From Sphingomonas lacusdianchii (lineage in GTDB: Bacteria > Pseudomonadota > Alphaproteobacteria > Sphingomonadales > Sphingomonadaceae), in the NCBI RefSeq assembly GCF_022664395.1, contig NZ_JAKRET010000011.1, positions 1-64,000 on the forward strand: 64,000 bases of DNA, written 5' to 3'. A program made the position numbers and the translations under genes. The stretch's first letter is position 1; each line of letters opens with the position of its first letter. The notes under the pieces are model-generated. The model saw only the letters and a program-made list of their open reading frames with translations, was not told where the DNA came from and made no database searches. Positions 57,537 to 64,000 of this stretch are shown in pieces.

Positions 57537-58175
57537 ATGGGATGGCTTTCTATGAGGCGCGACGGAATGGGTCGCCACAGCACCCCCAAAGCGTATCTGG
57601 ACGCACAATTCACCTACACCAACGACGCCGATGGTGGCGGTACGCGCGGTGCGCGCGTGATCGACAGCGCATGCGTCGGAAACCGCGTCTGGTATGCCGC
57701 TGTCGAAATCCTCGAAAACGATGTCGCCACCTCCATCACCGCGCTCATTTGTGAGGTCCGATGGACGCCGAATGCGAAGGACGGCTACATCTTCGCCTAT
57801 AAAGACATGGACGAGAATGCCGGTCCCTGCTCGGACGATTGCCCTGAGAAAATCCTGCGCCTGCTTCCCCCGACGAACAACGAGTATGCGCTGAATTGGC
57901 GAAGGCGCTGTCTGGCGCGCCTTCGCAGAAGGGCACGACGCGTTGAAGACGGCATGCGGATCCGACTGCCTCAACCGCTGACCTTCAGCGACGACCACGT
58001 CGGCAGCGAGTTCATCGTCGTCAAGCGTGGGAGCCGCATCACCTTTCGGGGAGAGAACGGCTTCGGCCACTATCAAATTCGCAATTTCCGCGATCTGCCC
58101 TGGATCGTCGTTCCCCAGACAAAGATCCACGCCACGATCTTCGCGAAACCGCCGGTAGCTACGATGACGGCATGA
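57537..58175 (+). CDS. Conserved hypothetical protein (DUF6927-like)
   Basis: 212 residues; GGAG precedes the ATG. It has GHSTPKAYLDAQFTY-like opening (GRHSTPKAYLDAQFTYTND), VIDSACVGNRVWYAAVEILE and DGYIFAYKDMDENAGPCSDD with several cysteines. I associate this with DUF6927 from memory, without a search. Function unknown. Next to ardC in the same orientation. Confidence 0.75.
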   Translation: MGWLSMRRDGMGRHSTPKAYLDAQFTYTNDADGGGTRGARVIDSACVGNRVWYAAVEILENDVATSITALICEVRWTPNAKDGYIFAYKDMDENAGPCSDDCPEKILRLLPPTNNEYALNWRRRCLARLRRRARRVEDGMRIRLPQPLTFSDDHVGSEFIVVKRGSRITFRGENGFGHYQIRNFRDLPWIVVPQTKIHATIFAKPPVATMTA

Positions 58176-58186
58176 TGGAGCCTATT

Positions 58187-58372
58187 ATGAACGAGACAGC
58201 CCCTCTCTCCGCGCTGCGGCGCGCGCTATGCAGCCAGAGCAACGCGCTCCGGGTCGCGCGGCGAATGATGGAACACGGCATCGATGCGATCGTGGTCGCC
58301 AGTCACGATCCACTGCAGCCGTGGCGAGTGACGGAGCGCGACAACAGCATCGCGGCGCGCGCATGCGCCTGA
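58187..58372 (+). CDS. Small hypothetical protein
   Basis: 61 residues from the ATG at 58187 (GGAG 6 bases upstream), or 66 from 58172. It contains LRRALCSQSNALRVARRMME and ends overlapping the nuclease start by 10 bases. No family recognised. Confidence 0.55.
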   Translation: MNETAPLSALRRALCSQSNALRVARRMMEHGIDAIVVASHDPLQPWRVTERDNSIAARACA

Positions 58373-58899
58373 TCCTCGCCGCTGCTCTGATCGCGACAGC
58401 CTGCAGCGCCGCGGCGCCGCGCGCAGACCAGAACACCACCCTTTCGGCAGACGGCCGCGCCATCGATGGTGACACGGTATCGATCGACATCCGCCTCTTC
58501 GGCGCGGACGCCTTCGAGAAGCGTCAGTTATGCAGGACAACGTCGGGGTGCTGGCCCTGCGGCAAGGCAGCGCAGGACTATGCCTCGAAGCTCCTCAAGA
58601 CTGGCGCCTCGACCATCCGGCTGACCGGCAAACAGAGTTACGGGCGCCCCATCGGCACGATCGAAGTCGCCGGACAGGACCTCGGTGAAGCGATGATCGC
58701 AGCCGGGCTTGCGGTGCCAGCAACAAGTTATCTCAAAGGCGACCCGGAGCGGGCCCAGCGCTATGTCGCCGCCTATGACAAGGCGGAGCGCCAGCGGCTC
58801 GGGGCACATGCTGGGTATTTCATCGACCCAGCGAAATGGAGACGCGGAGAGCGCCTCTCCTGCGAAGCACGCAGAGGCTCGCCCACACATGTGCGTTAG
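58363..58899 (+). CDS. Thermonuclease-like (SNase) secreted lipoprotein
   Basis: 178 residues from the ATG at 58363. The N-terminus MRLILAAALIATACSAA has a lipobox-like TACS. The SNase catalytic set is kept: DGDT, the Arg and acidic residues in IRLFGADAFEKRQLC, and YGRPIG. It should be a calcium-dependent nuclease outside the cytoplasm. It lies among antirestriction genes, where its role is unclear; it may degrade external DNA. Confidence 0.85.
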   Translation: MRLILAAALIATACSAAAPRADQNTTLSADGRAIDGDTVSIDIRLFGADAFEKRQLCRTTSGCWPCGKAAQDYASKLLKTGASTIRLTGKQSYGRPIGTIEVAGQDLGEAMIAAGLAVPATSYLKGDPERAQRYVAAYDKAERQRLGAHAGYFIDPAKWRRGERLSCEARRGSPTHVR

Positions 58900-58900
58900 T

Positions 58901-58918
58901 GCACCTGTGCACAGGTGC
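58901..58918. promoter_or_regulatory. 18-bp perfect palindrome
   Basis: GCACCTGTGCACAGGTGC, one base after the nuclease stop codon. It could be an operator for the following gene at 59008 or a recombination site. Confidence 0.6.
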
Positions 58919-58965
58919 GGCTTCACGACCATGAAGCGTCAGAAGCGCGGAGCCACCGGAGCATA

Positions 58966-58986
58966 GAGAGAAGGGGGCGGGGGAGA
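58966..58986 (+). promoter_or_regulatory. G-rich tract leader before the DUF7007-like gene
   Basis: AGAGAGAAGGGGGCGGGGGA, very close to the 54184 copy. A weak hairpin and AAGGAG follow before the ATG at 59008. Confidence 0.55.
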
Positions 58987-59007
58987 GCATCGATCAAGGA
59001 GACGATC

Positions 59008-59613
59008 ATGCCCACTTTTGCTTCGACCCCGGCCCCTGTTCATACCCTATGGGACGCCCCGCAGACCGCCGAGCAGCGCCTGCCTGGCATCTGGTCGGTC
59101 AGCACTGCCTCGCATGGCGGCTTCGTTCTGTCCGACGAGCGCCAGGCGGCCATGCCCGAGGCGCTGCGCCTCGACAGCATCTACTATGAGGAGGACGTGG
59201 ACTGGTCGCTGATAGTCCTTGCCTTCGAGGCCGAGTTCGCCGCGTTGCGCGATCCGTTGTTCGACCTCGAGCGCGACCTCGCCCATCAAACCGCACGTCA
59301 CTGGCGGCCCAAGCACTATTCCGGCTTCACCGGGCAGGTACTCCAACCGAGTGACAGCTACGTCCTCCGCAGAATCGCGCTCTTCGAAGCCGCGATTGGC
59401 GAGATCGGCGTCCAAGCCGCGTGGGGCGATTGGGCCGACTGGGTTCCCGCCGGGAAGGTCGGGGTCGTCGGGCAGCGCATCACGGGATGCGATCATCTCG
59501 GCTTTGCCAAATACGATGGACCGAGCGTGAAGGGGCTGGCGGACGCGAACCGCTACGAAGCCCGCGATACCGGGAGCACCTTCAAGTCCATCGGCGTCGA
59601 GGTGATCGCCTAG
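59008..59613 (+). CDS. Conserved hypothetical protein (DUF7007-like)
   Basis: 201 residues from the ATG at 59008, with AAGGAG upstream. It contains HTLWDAPQTAEQRLPGIWSV, STASHGGFVLSDERQAAMPE and YYEEDVDWSLIVLAFE. I link this to DUF7007, a family of alphaproteobacterial plasmid proteins, from memory. Function unknown. Confidence 0.75.
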   Translation: MPTFASTPAPVHTLWDAPQTAEQRLPGIWSVSTASHGGFVLSDERQAAMPEALRLDSIYYEEDVDWSLIVLAFEAEFAALRDPLFDLERDLAHQTARHWRPKHYSGFTGQVLQPSDSYVLRRIALFEAAIGEIGVQAAWGDWADWVPAGKVGVVGQRITGCDHLGFAKYDGPSVKGLADANRYEARDTGSTFKSIGVEVIA

Positions 59614-59615
59614 TA

Positions 59616-59653
59616 GGGGGCGTCACATAAAACGGATCCAGAAGGAAACTAAG
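59616..59653 (+). repeat. Tn3-family-like 38-bp terminal repeat, solo
   Basis: It begins GGGGGCGTCACATAAAACGG and ends CTAAG, 38 bases in all. Tn3-family ends start GGGG, often contain AAAACGG and end TAAG; the known Tn21 end is similar. No transposase or resolvase is near, so it would be a remnant. A related, more degenerate sequence is at 1150-1187. Confidence 0.55.
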
Positions 59654-59846
59654 GATACGGAAAGAGCCCACCGTAGCCCCGAAGTCCGGAAAGCTCACTC
59701 ACGAAATCTCATAAATCCATCGCGATCAAGTCGACCCCGCACCAGAAACCCAGTTCTTGGTCTGCGGAGTACGGCTCGGATCCACCGCCTAGTGGTGGCC
59801 AACCTTTACACGAGTAAATTATCGTTTCGTCTGAGAGGAATGCACG

Positions 59847-59987
59847 ATGACCATTGCCGTCGATACTTGGCACCTGATTGTTGTCGTACTCATCGGGATT
59901 TTGCTGGGTTTGCTTACCGGTAAGCTTTCAGCGCGCTGGATAATAGTAGGATTGTCCTTGTCGGTTACGCTGGCGCTTGCAAGCTAA
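59847..59987 (+). CDS. Very small membrane protein, 46 residues
   Basis: MTIAVDTWHLIVVVLIGILL begins a protein with two short hydrophobic helices (VVVLIGILLGLLTG and WIIVGLSLSVTLALA). GAGAGGAA precedes the ATG with good spacing. It lies in a lower-GC stretch next to the Tn3-like end. It could be a small toxin-like or stress peptide; nothing else supports a function. Confidence 0.5.
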   Translation: MTIAVDTWHLIVVVLIGILLGLLTGKLSARWIIVGLSLSVTLALAS

Positions 59988-60030
59988 ACCATTTGAGCCG
60001 TAATAGACTCGCAGTAATGAGAACCTCTGC

Positions 60031-60450
60031 TCAAAACACCAATCCGATGATACGGCTCGTGAAACCCGTCAGCAAACCAAAGCAGGAAACCAGAAAAACC
60101 TGATGCATCAACCGATAGCGGCGGACTAGCTTGACCGAACTGCCCTCTCTCTGAATATGCCCAGCTATCTTCCCGGCAAGATGGGATCTTTTAACGCCGT
60201 TATAGCCGTGAAGAATGCCCAATATTGAACTAGCTGAGCCGATGCAGGAGGAAATACCTGCTGTGCGAGTATCAACGAACCAAATGTAGATAACAGCTAC
60301 TAATCCGGTAGCCGAGAGAAAGGCTAACCAAAGGGCTGAACGGTTAACCTTAGTAAGCAGATACTGGCTCAGATTGGTGTCTGCCGATGCGGCATCTGCT
60401 AGGACACCTGCCCAAGGGCCTAGATCGGGAAATCGCTCAACCGGGCTCAT
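60031..60450 (-). CDS. Small membrane protein
   Basis: 139 residues from the ATG at 60450; a TTG at 60489 would give 152. Three helices are likely (SALWLAFLSATGLVAVIYIW, SSCIGSASSILGILHG and FLVSCFGLLTGFTSRIIGL). Lower GC than neighbours. No family recognised. Confidence 0.55.
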   Translation of the reverse strand: MSPVERFPDLGPWAGVLADAASADTNLSQYLLTKVNRSALWLAFLSATGLVAVIYIWFVDTRTAGISSCIGSASSILGILHGYNGVKRSHLAGKIAGHIQREGSSVKLVRRYRLMHQVFLVSCFGLLTGFTSRIIGLVF

Positions 60451-60456
60451 TTCGTT

Positions 60457-60690
60457 TTGATAGCAGACGTGCGACCTTTTATCGAACAAATTCTCGATGA
60501 TCTTCGTCCTCTAATCGCATGCAGTTACGATGGAAATTGGGCGCGGGAATGTGCATGCGGCGGAGCGCTAGGCCGCCTGATGACCGGAAAGATGTTTCCG
60601 AAAAACGGCAACTTCTTTCCAGCGGCCCAACCCTTGCTAATGGATCTAAGCGGGGCGCGTCCTGACGATTGCCGGTACGCCCAGCCCTGA
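60457..60690 (+). CDS. Possible small protein
   Basis: 77 residues from a TTG. It contains FIEQILDDLRPLIACSYDGN and ECACGGALGRLMTGKMFPKN. The composition looks protein-like, but the start is weak and there is no homology evidence. It diverges from the membrane gene at 60450. Confidence 0.3.
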   Translation: MIADVRPFIEQILDDLRPLIACSYDGNWARECACGGALGRLMTGKMFPKNGNFFPAAQPLLMDLSGARPDDCRYAQP

Positions 60691-60723
60691 GGGGCTGACG
60701 AACCAAAAGTAGCCGAGGCCGCG

Positions 60724-60776
60724 GGAGAAGAGGGGGAGTGAGAGGGCGGGCGTGAAGTGTCGCGCTCGACCCTCAC
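60724..60776 (+). promoter_or_regulatory. G-rich tract and hairpin leader before the 60791 gene
   Basis: GGAGAAGAGGGGGAGTGAGA is followed by a hairpin (GTGAAGTGTCG with CGACCCTCAC, 60752-60776), then GGAG and the ATG at 60791. AGCCGAGGCC precedes the tract, as in the 54184 copy. Confidence 0.6.
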
Positions 60777-60790
60777 TGGAGACGGCGTCG

Positions 60791-61435
60791 ATGTTTTACG
60801 ATGTGCCTTATCGCCACCAACAGGCGGTGGATCCTGCTGCGCTCACCACGATCGCCATAACGCTCCAGGCAATGACCAAGGCGCTGGACGATTGCCGTAA
60901 CGCGGGCGTCGACCCCAACACGGATCCCGCAATGGTGCTGCTCGCACGCCACATGGCGACCGTGTCGACTAATCGAGCGTCGCGGTCGGTACTCCGTCAC
61001 GCGTGCGATAAGCGGCTGCAGTCGCTCAAGCGCTACCCGGCGCTGCTGGCCCTATCGATCCGCGGTGTCGAATACGACCAAGCCGCCAAAGAGCGATTTC
61101 ACGAGGACGCGACGGCAGCGATGCGGGATCTCGCATCGGCGCTCGCGCTCGCTGAGGGGAGTTACACCATCGCCTCGACCCGAGGCGAGGTTTCTGAATC
61201 CGGTTATGTCCTGCTCGCCGCGGTCGAGGTCGCCGTCATGGTGCGGGTCGGGCGCCGCTTCGAGGGGCGCGAGGTATCGTATCGCGCCGTCGCCCCCGGT
61301 GTGGATCAAACCAATCGGAATGCCAGCATGGCCGATCTACTGCGGCCCGCGCGATTTGCCGAGCGCCTGACGCGCGAGCTGCGCCTTCGGCTCGCCCCGG
61401 CGAGCGTCTCCGAACCAAGCCTGATCGCCGCTTGA
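60791..61435 (+). CDS. Conserved plasmid hypothetical protein
   Basis: 214 residues from the ATG at 60791. Helical, with TIAITLQAMTKALDDCRNAG, a VLLAAVEVAVMVRVGRRFEG stretch and an Arg-rich end. First of a run of small plus-strand genes (61446, 61760, 62091) with short gaps, so probably an operon. Unknown function. Confidence 0.68.
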   Translation: MFYDVPYRHQQAVDPAALTTIAITLQAMTKALDDCRNAGVDPNTDPAMVLLARHMATVSTNRASRSVLRHACDKRLQSLKRYPALLALSIRGVEYDQAAKERFHEDATAAMRDLASALALAEGSYTIASTRGEVSESGYVLLAAVEVAVMVRVGRRFEGREVSYRAVAPGVDQTNRNASMADLLRPARFAERLTRELRLRLAPASVSEPSLIAA

Positions 61436-61445
61436 GGAGCTTCGT

Positions 61446-61742
61446 ATGATCCAGATCAACGATGCCCTCGCCATCGCGCGAGCCGATGTTGCAAACATCG
61501 CTCGGTTCATTGAGCGGCGAGAGAGCTTCCTCGACGCCCTCGACTGGTCGATGATGACTGACGCACAGGTTCGCCAGTCGTCCATGCTCGACGAGCTGCT
61601 GGACGAGGACCTTGCCATCGGCCTGCACTACATCGACTGGCTGATCGATCGCGTGGACAGCCAAGTCCCGACGCCTGGCGCTCTTCGCTTTGCGCCGCAT
61701 CCCCGCCCGTGGCACGCTGAGTGGAACACGCTGGCCGCCTGA
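61446..61742 (+). CDS. Hypothetical protein, 98 residues
   Basis: GAGGAG precedes the ATG, 10 bases after the previous stop. It is acidic and helical (RRESFLDALDWSMMTDAQVR, LDELLDEDLAIGLHYIDWLI). No family recognised. Confidence 0.65.
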   Translation: MIQINDALAIARADVANIARFIERRESFLDALDWSMMTDAQVRQSSMLDELLDEDLAIGLHYIDWLIDRVDSQVPTPGALRFAPHPRPWHAEWNTLAA

Positions 61743-61759
61743 GAGAAGGAGCTTAGACA

Positions 61760-62077
61760 ATGAGCCGTCATACCTTCGCCGGTCACGCCGGCACCACGGT
61801 GGCCGTGGGATGGGATCGTCCGCTGGGCACGTTCTTCGTCCAGGTCTCGCGGCCGCATCCGACGCTCGAAGGCGAAAGCCAGATTGTCGCATGGCTGGGC
61901 ACCGACAACGGCGAGCTCCCAACCGCGGCTGCGGCCCTCAAGGTAGCCGCTGACTATGCCGACCTGCCGAGAGATCTCGGCGCGACGCTGGAAACGGACC
62001 GGATGAAGACGCTCGGTCAGAGCGACGGCCCCGCCCAAGCCGCTGCGCGACGATTCCGTCGTGACGGCAGTTTCTGA
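61760..62077 (+). CDS. Hypothetical protein, 105 residues
   Basis: Starts MSRHTFAGHAGTTVAVGWDR after GAAGGAG. It contains GTFFVQVSRP and ends with a basic RRFRRDGSF. No family recognised. Part of the same operon-like run. Confidence 0.65.
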   Translation: MSRHTFAGHAGTTVAVGWDRPLGTFFVQVSRPHPTLEGESQIVAWLGTDNGELPTAAAALKVAADYADLPRDLGATLETDRMKTLGQSDGPAQAAARRFRRDGSF

Positions 62078-62090
62078 GGAGGATCTGGTC

Positions 62091-62762
62091 ATGGATCCGA
62101 ACAGCAACAACACGAGACCAGCACCGAGCGGGCCAAGCATGGCCTTGACCATCCTCGTGTTCGTGATCGTGCTTAGATCAGCGTCGTGGATGATCGGTGT
62201 CGTGATCGATGGCGAACCTCTTTCCGAGGGCAATTCGTCGCTGCCGTTCGAGCAGCTTTACCGGATCGTCGACACCATACAGGGGCCTATTGGGGACGCC
62301 TTGTGCTTTGTTGGGATCACCGTTGCCGTAATGGCCTATATTACAGGCAATTTCGGCGCCGAGTTCAGGAGCTCAACCACCGCTGAGGGTGAGAAGCCCA
62401 AGCGTATCCCGACGTTGCCGATGAGTGAGGCTGCGCGAGCAGCCGAAGCGCGCTTCAACGCATTGAGCGCTCAGTTCCGGTCGATGCCCGAGAATATGGT
62501 GTTGCCCGAGGCCAGCATCGAGTTCGAGCGAATCCAAGAGAAACACGTTCCCGACGTCCGGCTCGCTCACCGGGAGGCTCGTTCGACGGTATCACCAACG
62601 TCCGAGAAAGCCGATGCGTTGGATGAGGACTACGCCGGCATGCTTGGTCGGATCAGTGACTCCGTTCAACGTCTGATCGAAGGTTGCGAGGCCTTGGGCC
62701 GGGAGCGACTTGAGGTACAGGCTCGCTTCATCGAGGCTCGACACCCCGGCGACGATCGCTAG
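62091..62762 (+). CDS. Membrane protein with long cytoplasmic helix region
   Basis: 223 residues from the ATG at 62091 (GGAGGA upstream). Two membrane helices (ALTILVFVIVLRSASWMIGV and IGDALCFVGITVAVMAYITG) are followed by a long helical, charged C-terminus (SDSVQRLIEGCEALGRERLE). Function unknown. Confidence 0.65.
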   Translation: MDPNSNNTRPAPSGPSMALTILVFVIVLRSASWMIGVVIDGEPLSEGNSSLPFEQLYRIVDTIQGPIGDALCFVGITVAVMAYITGNFGAEFRSSTTAEGEKPKRIPTLPMSEAARAAEARFNALSAQFRSMPENMVLPEASIEFERIQEKHVPDVRLAHREARSTVSPTSEKADALDEDYAGMLGRISDSVQRLIEGCEALGRERLEVQARFIEARHPGDDR

Positions 62763-62859
62763 AAAGTCAGCATCTGTTCTGGCAATCGATCGACAGCTCG
62801 ATCGGTTGTCATGACCGGTGCGCGGGCTTCTCACGGTGCGCCAGCGGATAGGAGCAGTT

Positions 62860-63147
62860 ATGCCCCCTATGTACCTTGGCAACGTCGCCTGGATGACATT
62901 GATAGTCTGTTTCCTATGGACCTTCGCCATGGCGTATTTCGTGTTCTGTCACGAGCTGCCGGCGACCAGCGCGATCCACGTACTCGCGCCTACGTTCGGC
63001 GCACTGGCTTTCGCCGTCATGTCGATAATCCTTGATGACGGCGGATTGTTGAAGGCCCTGACCGCGCAGATCATCGCCATTTCGCTGATGATGGCAGCGG
63101 GAAAGGGGCAGCAACGAGCCTATGCCGAGCATCGCAATCGCAGATGA
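62860..63147 (+). CDS. Small membrane protein
   Basis: 95 residues from the ATG at 62860, with GGAG at good spacing. Three hydrophobic stretches (WMTLIVCFLWTFAMAYFVF, VLAPTFGALAFAVMSIIL, ALTAQIIAISLMMAAG). No family recognised. Confidence 0.62.
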   Translation: MPPMYLGNVAWMTLIVCFLWTFAMAYFVFCHELPATSAIHVLAPTFGALAFAVMSIILDDGGLLKALTAQIIAISLMMAAGKGQQRAYAEHRNRR

Positions 63148-63189
63148 CCGCTCTAGCGGTGACAGACGAGGCACGATAGACTGAGTCCT

Positions 63190-63456
63190 ATGTTCGCGTC
63201 AGCAGAATCCATGATCTGGGGCTGCCTGCCTGTCCTGCTTGCCGGCGCAGCTATACTTCCCTTGAGCGCACAAGCCGGAAAGTCGATCAAGAACCTCCTG
63301 CTATTCTTCCTCGGCACGAACGTGGCGGCGCTCGCGCTGTATGCCGCGTACCAAGGGCCGGTGACGTGGTGGTTGGCGTCAGGAAGCTCATTCCTGATCG
63401 GCATGGCGGGGATCGCCGCCTTTGTAGCGGGACGGGCCGACCCGAGCCAAAGTTAA
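63190..63456 (+). CDS. Small membrane protein
   Basis: 88 residues. Three helices (IWGCLPVLLAGAAILPLS, NLLLFFLGTNVAALALYAAY and GSSFLIGMAGIAAFVAG). The stop lies at the start of the next G-rich leader. Unknown family. Confidence 0.6.
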   Translation: MFASAESMIWGCLPVLLAGAAILPLSAQAGKSIKNLLLFFLGTNVAALALYAAYQGPVTWWLASGSSFLIGMAGIAAFVAGRADPSQS

Positions 63457-63490
63457 GAGGGGGAGGGGCTGTTGATCCGGGTGGATCAAC
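63456..63490 (+). promoter_or_regulatory. G-rich tract and hairpin leader before the 63503 gene
   Basis: AGAGGGGGAGGGGCT followed by a perfect 8-bp hairpin GTTGATCC-gggt-GGATCAAC (63471-63490), then GGAG and the ATG at 63503. This is the cleanest example of the leader design. Confidence 0.65.
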
Positions 63491-63502
63491 GGAGAACCTC
63501 TC

Positions 63503-64000
63503 ATGACCAACATCATCGACCTGGGCGGAGCGCCCGCCAACGAGGACTGCGCCCAGCTTGGGCAGACGCCGGACTTCGATACCGTCAACGCCCACGAGGT
63601 CTTCGCCTATAAACTGGCGATCATCGCGCGGTTCGGGGAGCCTCCCGCGGGTTGCCGCCTGAAGCCTCTCGCCAACCGCCACGATTTCGGGACCTATCGC
63701 ACGCTCTCCCTCCGCATCGACGATGAGGACGACGAACAGGTAGGGGCCTATGTCGACCTGGTCGAGAACGGCCTTGGCAGCTGGCTGGAGGCCGGATTTT
63801 CGCCGCCCATCAGCTATAAGGGCAGCGTTGCCACGATCCACCAGCTCGACGTTACCGAGCTGCTGATCGGCGCCTTGCAGACGACACGCCCAGATCCTGA
63901 CGGGACATTCCCGATCCCGGATTTCGAGGTGCTCCACACAAATCTCGCGTCAGCCTTCCCGGAGGAAGCTGCGCTCGCCCGAGCCCGTTGGGCGGCAGCT
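63503..64000 (+). CDS. Hypothetical protein, 3-prime end outside window
   Basis: At least 166 residues, open to the window end. Starts MTNIIDLGGAPANEDCAQLG. Contains VNAHEVFAYKLAIIARFGEP, a RTLSLRIDDEDDEQVGAYVD stretch and VLHTNLASAFPEEAALARAR. No family recognised. It carries a G-rich leader like several establishment genes upstream. Confidence 0.65.
   Translation, partial: MTNIIDLGGAPANEDCAQLGQTPDFDTVNAHEVFAYKLAIIARFGEPPAGCRLKPLANRHDFGTYRTLSLRIDDEDDEQVGAYVDLVENGLGSWLEAGFSPPISYKGSVATIHQLDVTELLIGALQTTRPDPDGTFPIPDFEVLHTNLASAFPEEAALARARWAAA

Noticed and set aside
60479..60776. Two minus-strand frames over 60479-60776
   Set aside because: Arg/Ser/Pro-rich shadows without ribosome sites; they overlap the G-rich leader.

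Overview
The window looks like part of a large, high-GC conjugative plasmid from a sphingomonad (Alphaproteobacteria, Sphingomonadales). I base this on the style of the proteins, a complete F-type conjugation (tra) operon, an RPA-type replication initiator flanked by iterons, a MucR-family regulator, and a run of plasmid-typical genes of unknown function. No rRNA, tRNA or CRISPR array was seen.

Region by region. 1-7614: minus-strand catabolic or secreted-enzyme genes: a carboxylesterase cut by the window edge, a second carboxylesterase with an apparent internal deletion, a GH3 beta-glucosidase, an SGNH hydrolase and an acyl-CoA ligase that has lost its N-terminus. 7618-9140: an IS3-family element whose insertion or later rearrangement truncated the ligase. 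9141-10600: a lower-GC patch with two convergent membrane-associated proteins. 10600-18170: a DNA-damage block with a SRAP/YedK protein, HU, and the ImuA-ImuB-DnaE2 mutasome behind a LexA-type box. 18170-20509: small genes (zinc-ribbon-like, helix-hairpin-helix, XRE regulator, SGNH-like, small membrane proteins).

20512-40077: one long minus-strand operon for an F-type type IV secretion system. In transcription order it reads pilin traA, traL, traE, traK, traB, a DsbC-like isomerase, traV, traC, a small membrane protein, trbI, an S26 peptidase, traW, a small membrane protein, traU, trbC, traN, a small cytoplasmic protein, traF, traH, traG. Most junctions are 4-base overlaps or gaps of a few bases, so translation is probably coupled. 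The relaxase and coupling protein genes are not in the window. 40078-44279: the regulatory and replication centre. It holds a five-unit 20-bp tandem dyad array, two putative regulators, the repA gene with 22-bp iterons on both sides, and a helix-turn-helix replication-associated protein.

44425-64000: transfer and establishment genes: a lytic transglycosylase, a DUF1173-like protein, an IS5-family element, a Toprim primase-like protein, a 1405-residue methyltransferase-helicase of the strawberry notch/DarB type, a MucR-like regulator, a large ParB-like protein, an ArdC antirestriction protein, a secreted nuclease and many unknown genes. Several of these plus-strand genes share a leader made of a purine-rich G-tract, a small hairpin and a Shine-Dalgarno site. 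The leader family and the 20-bp dyad array are the most interesting unexplained signals here.
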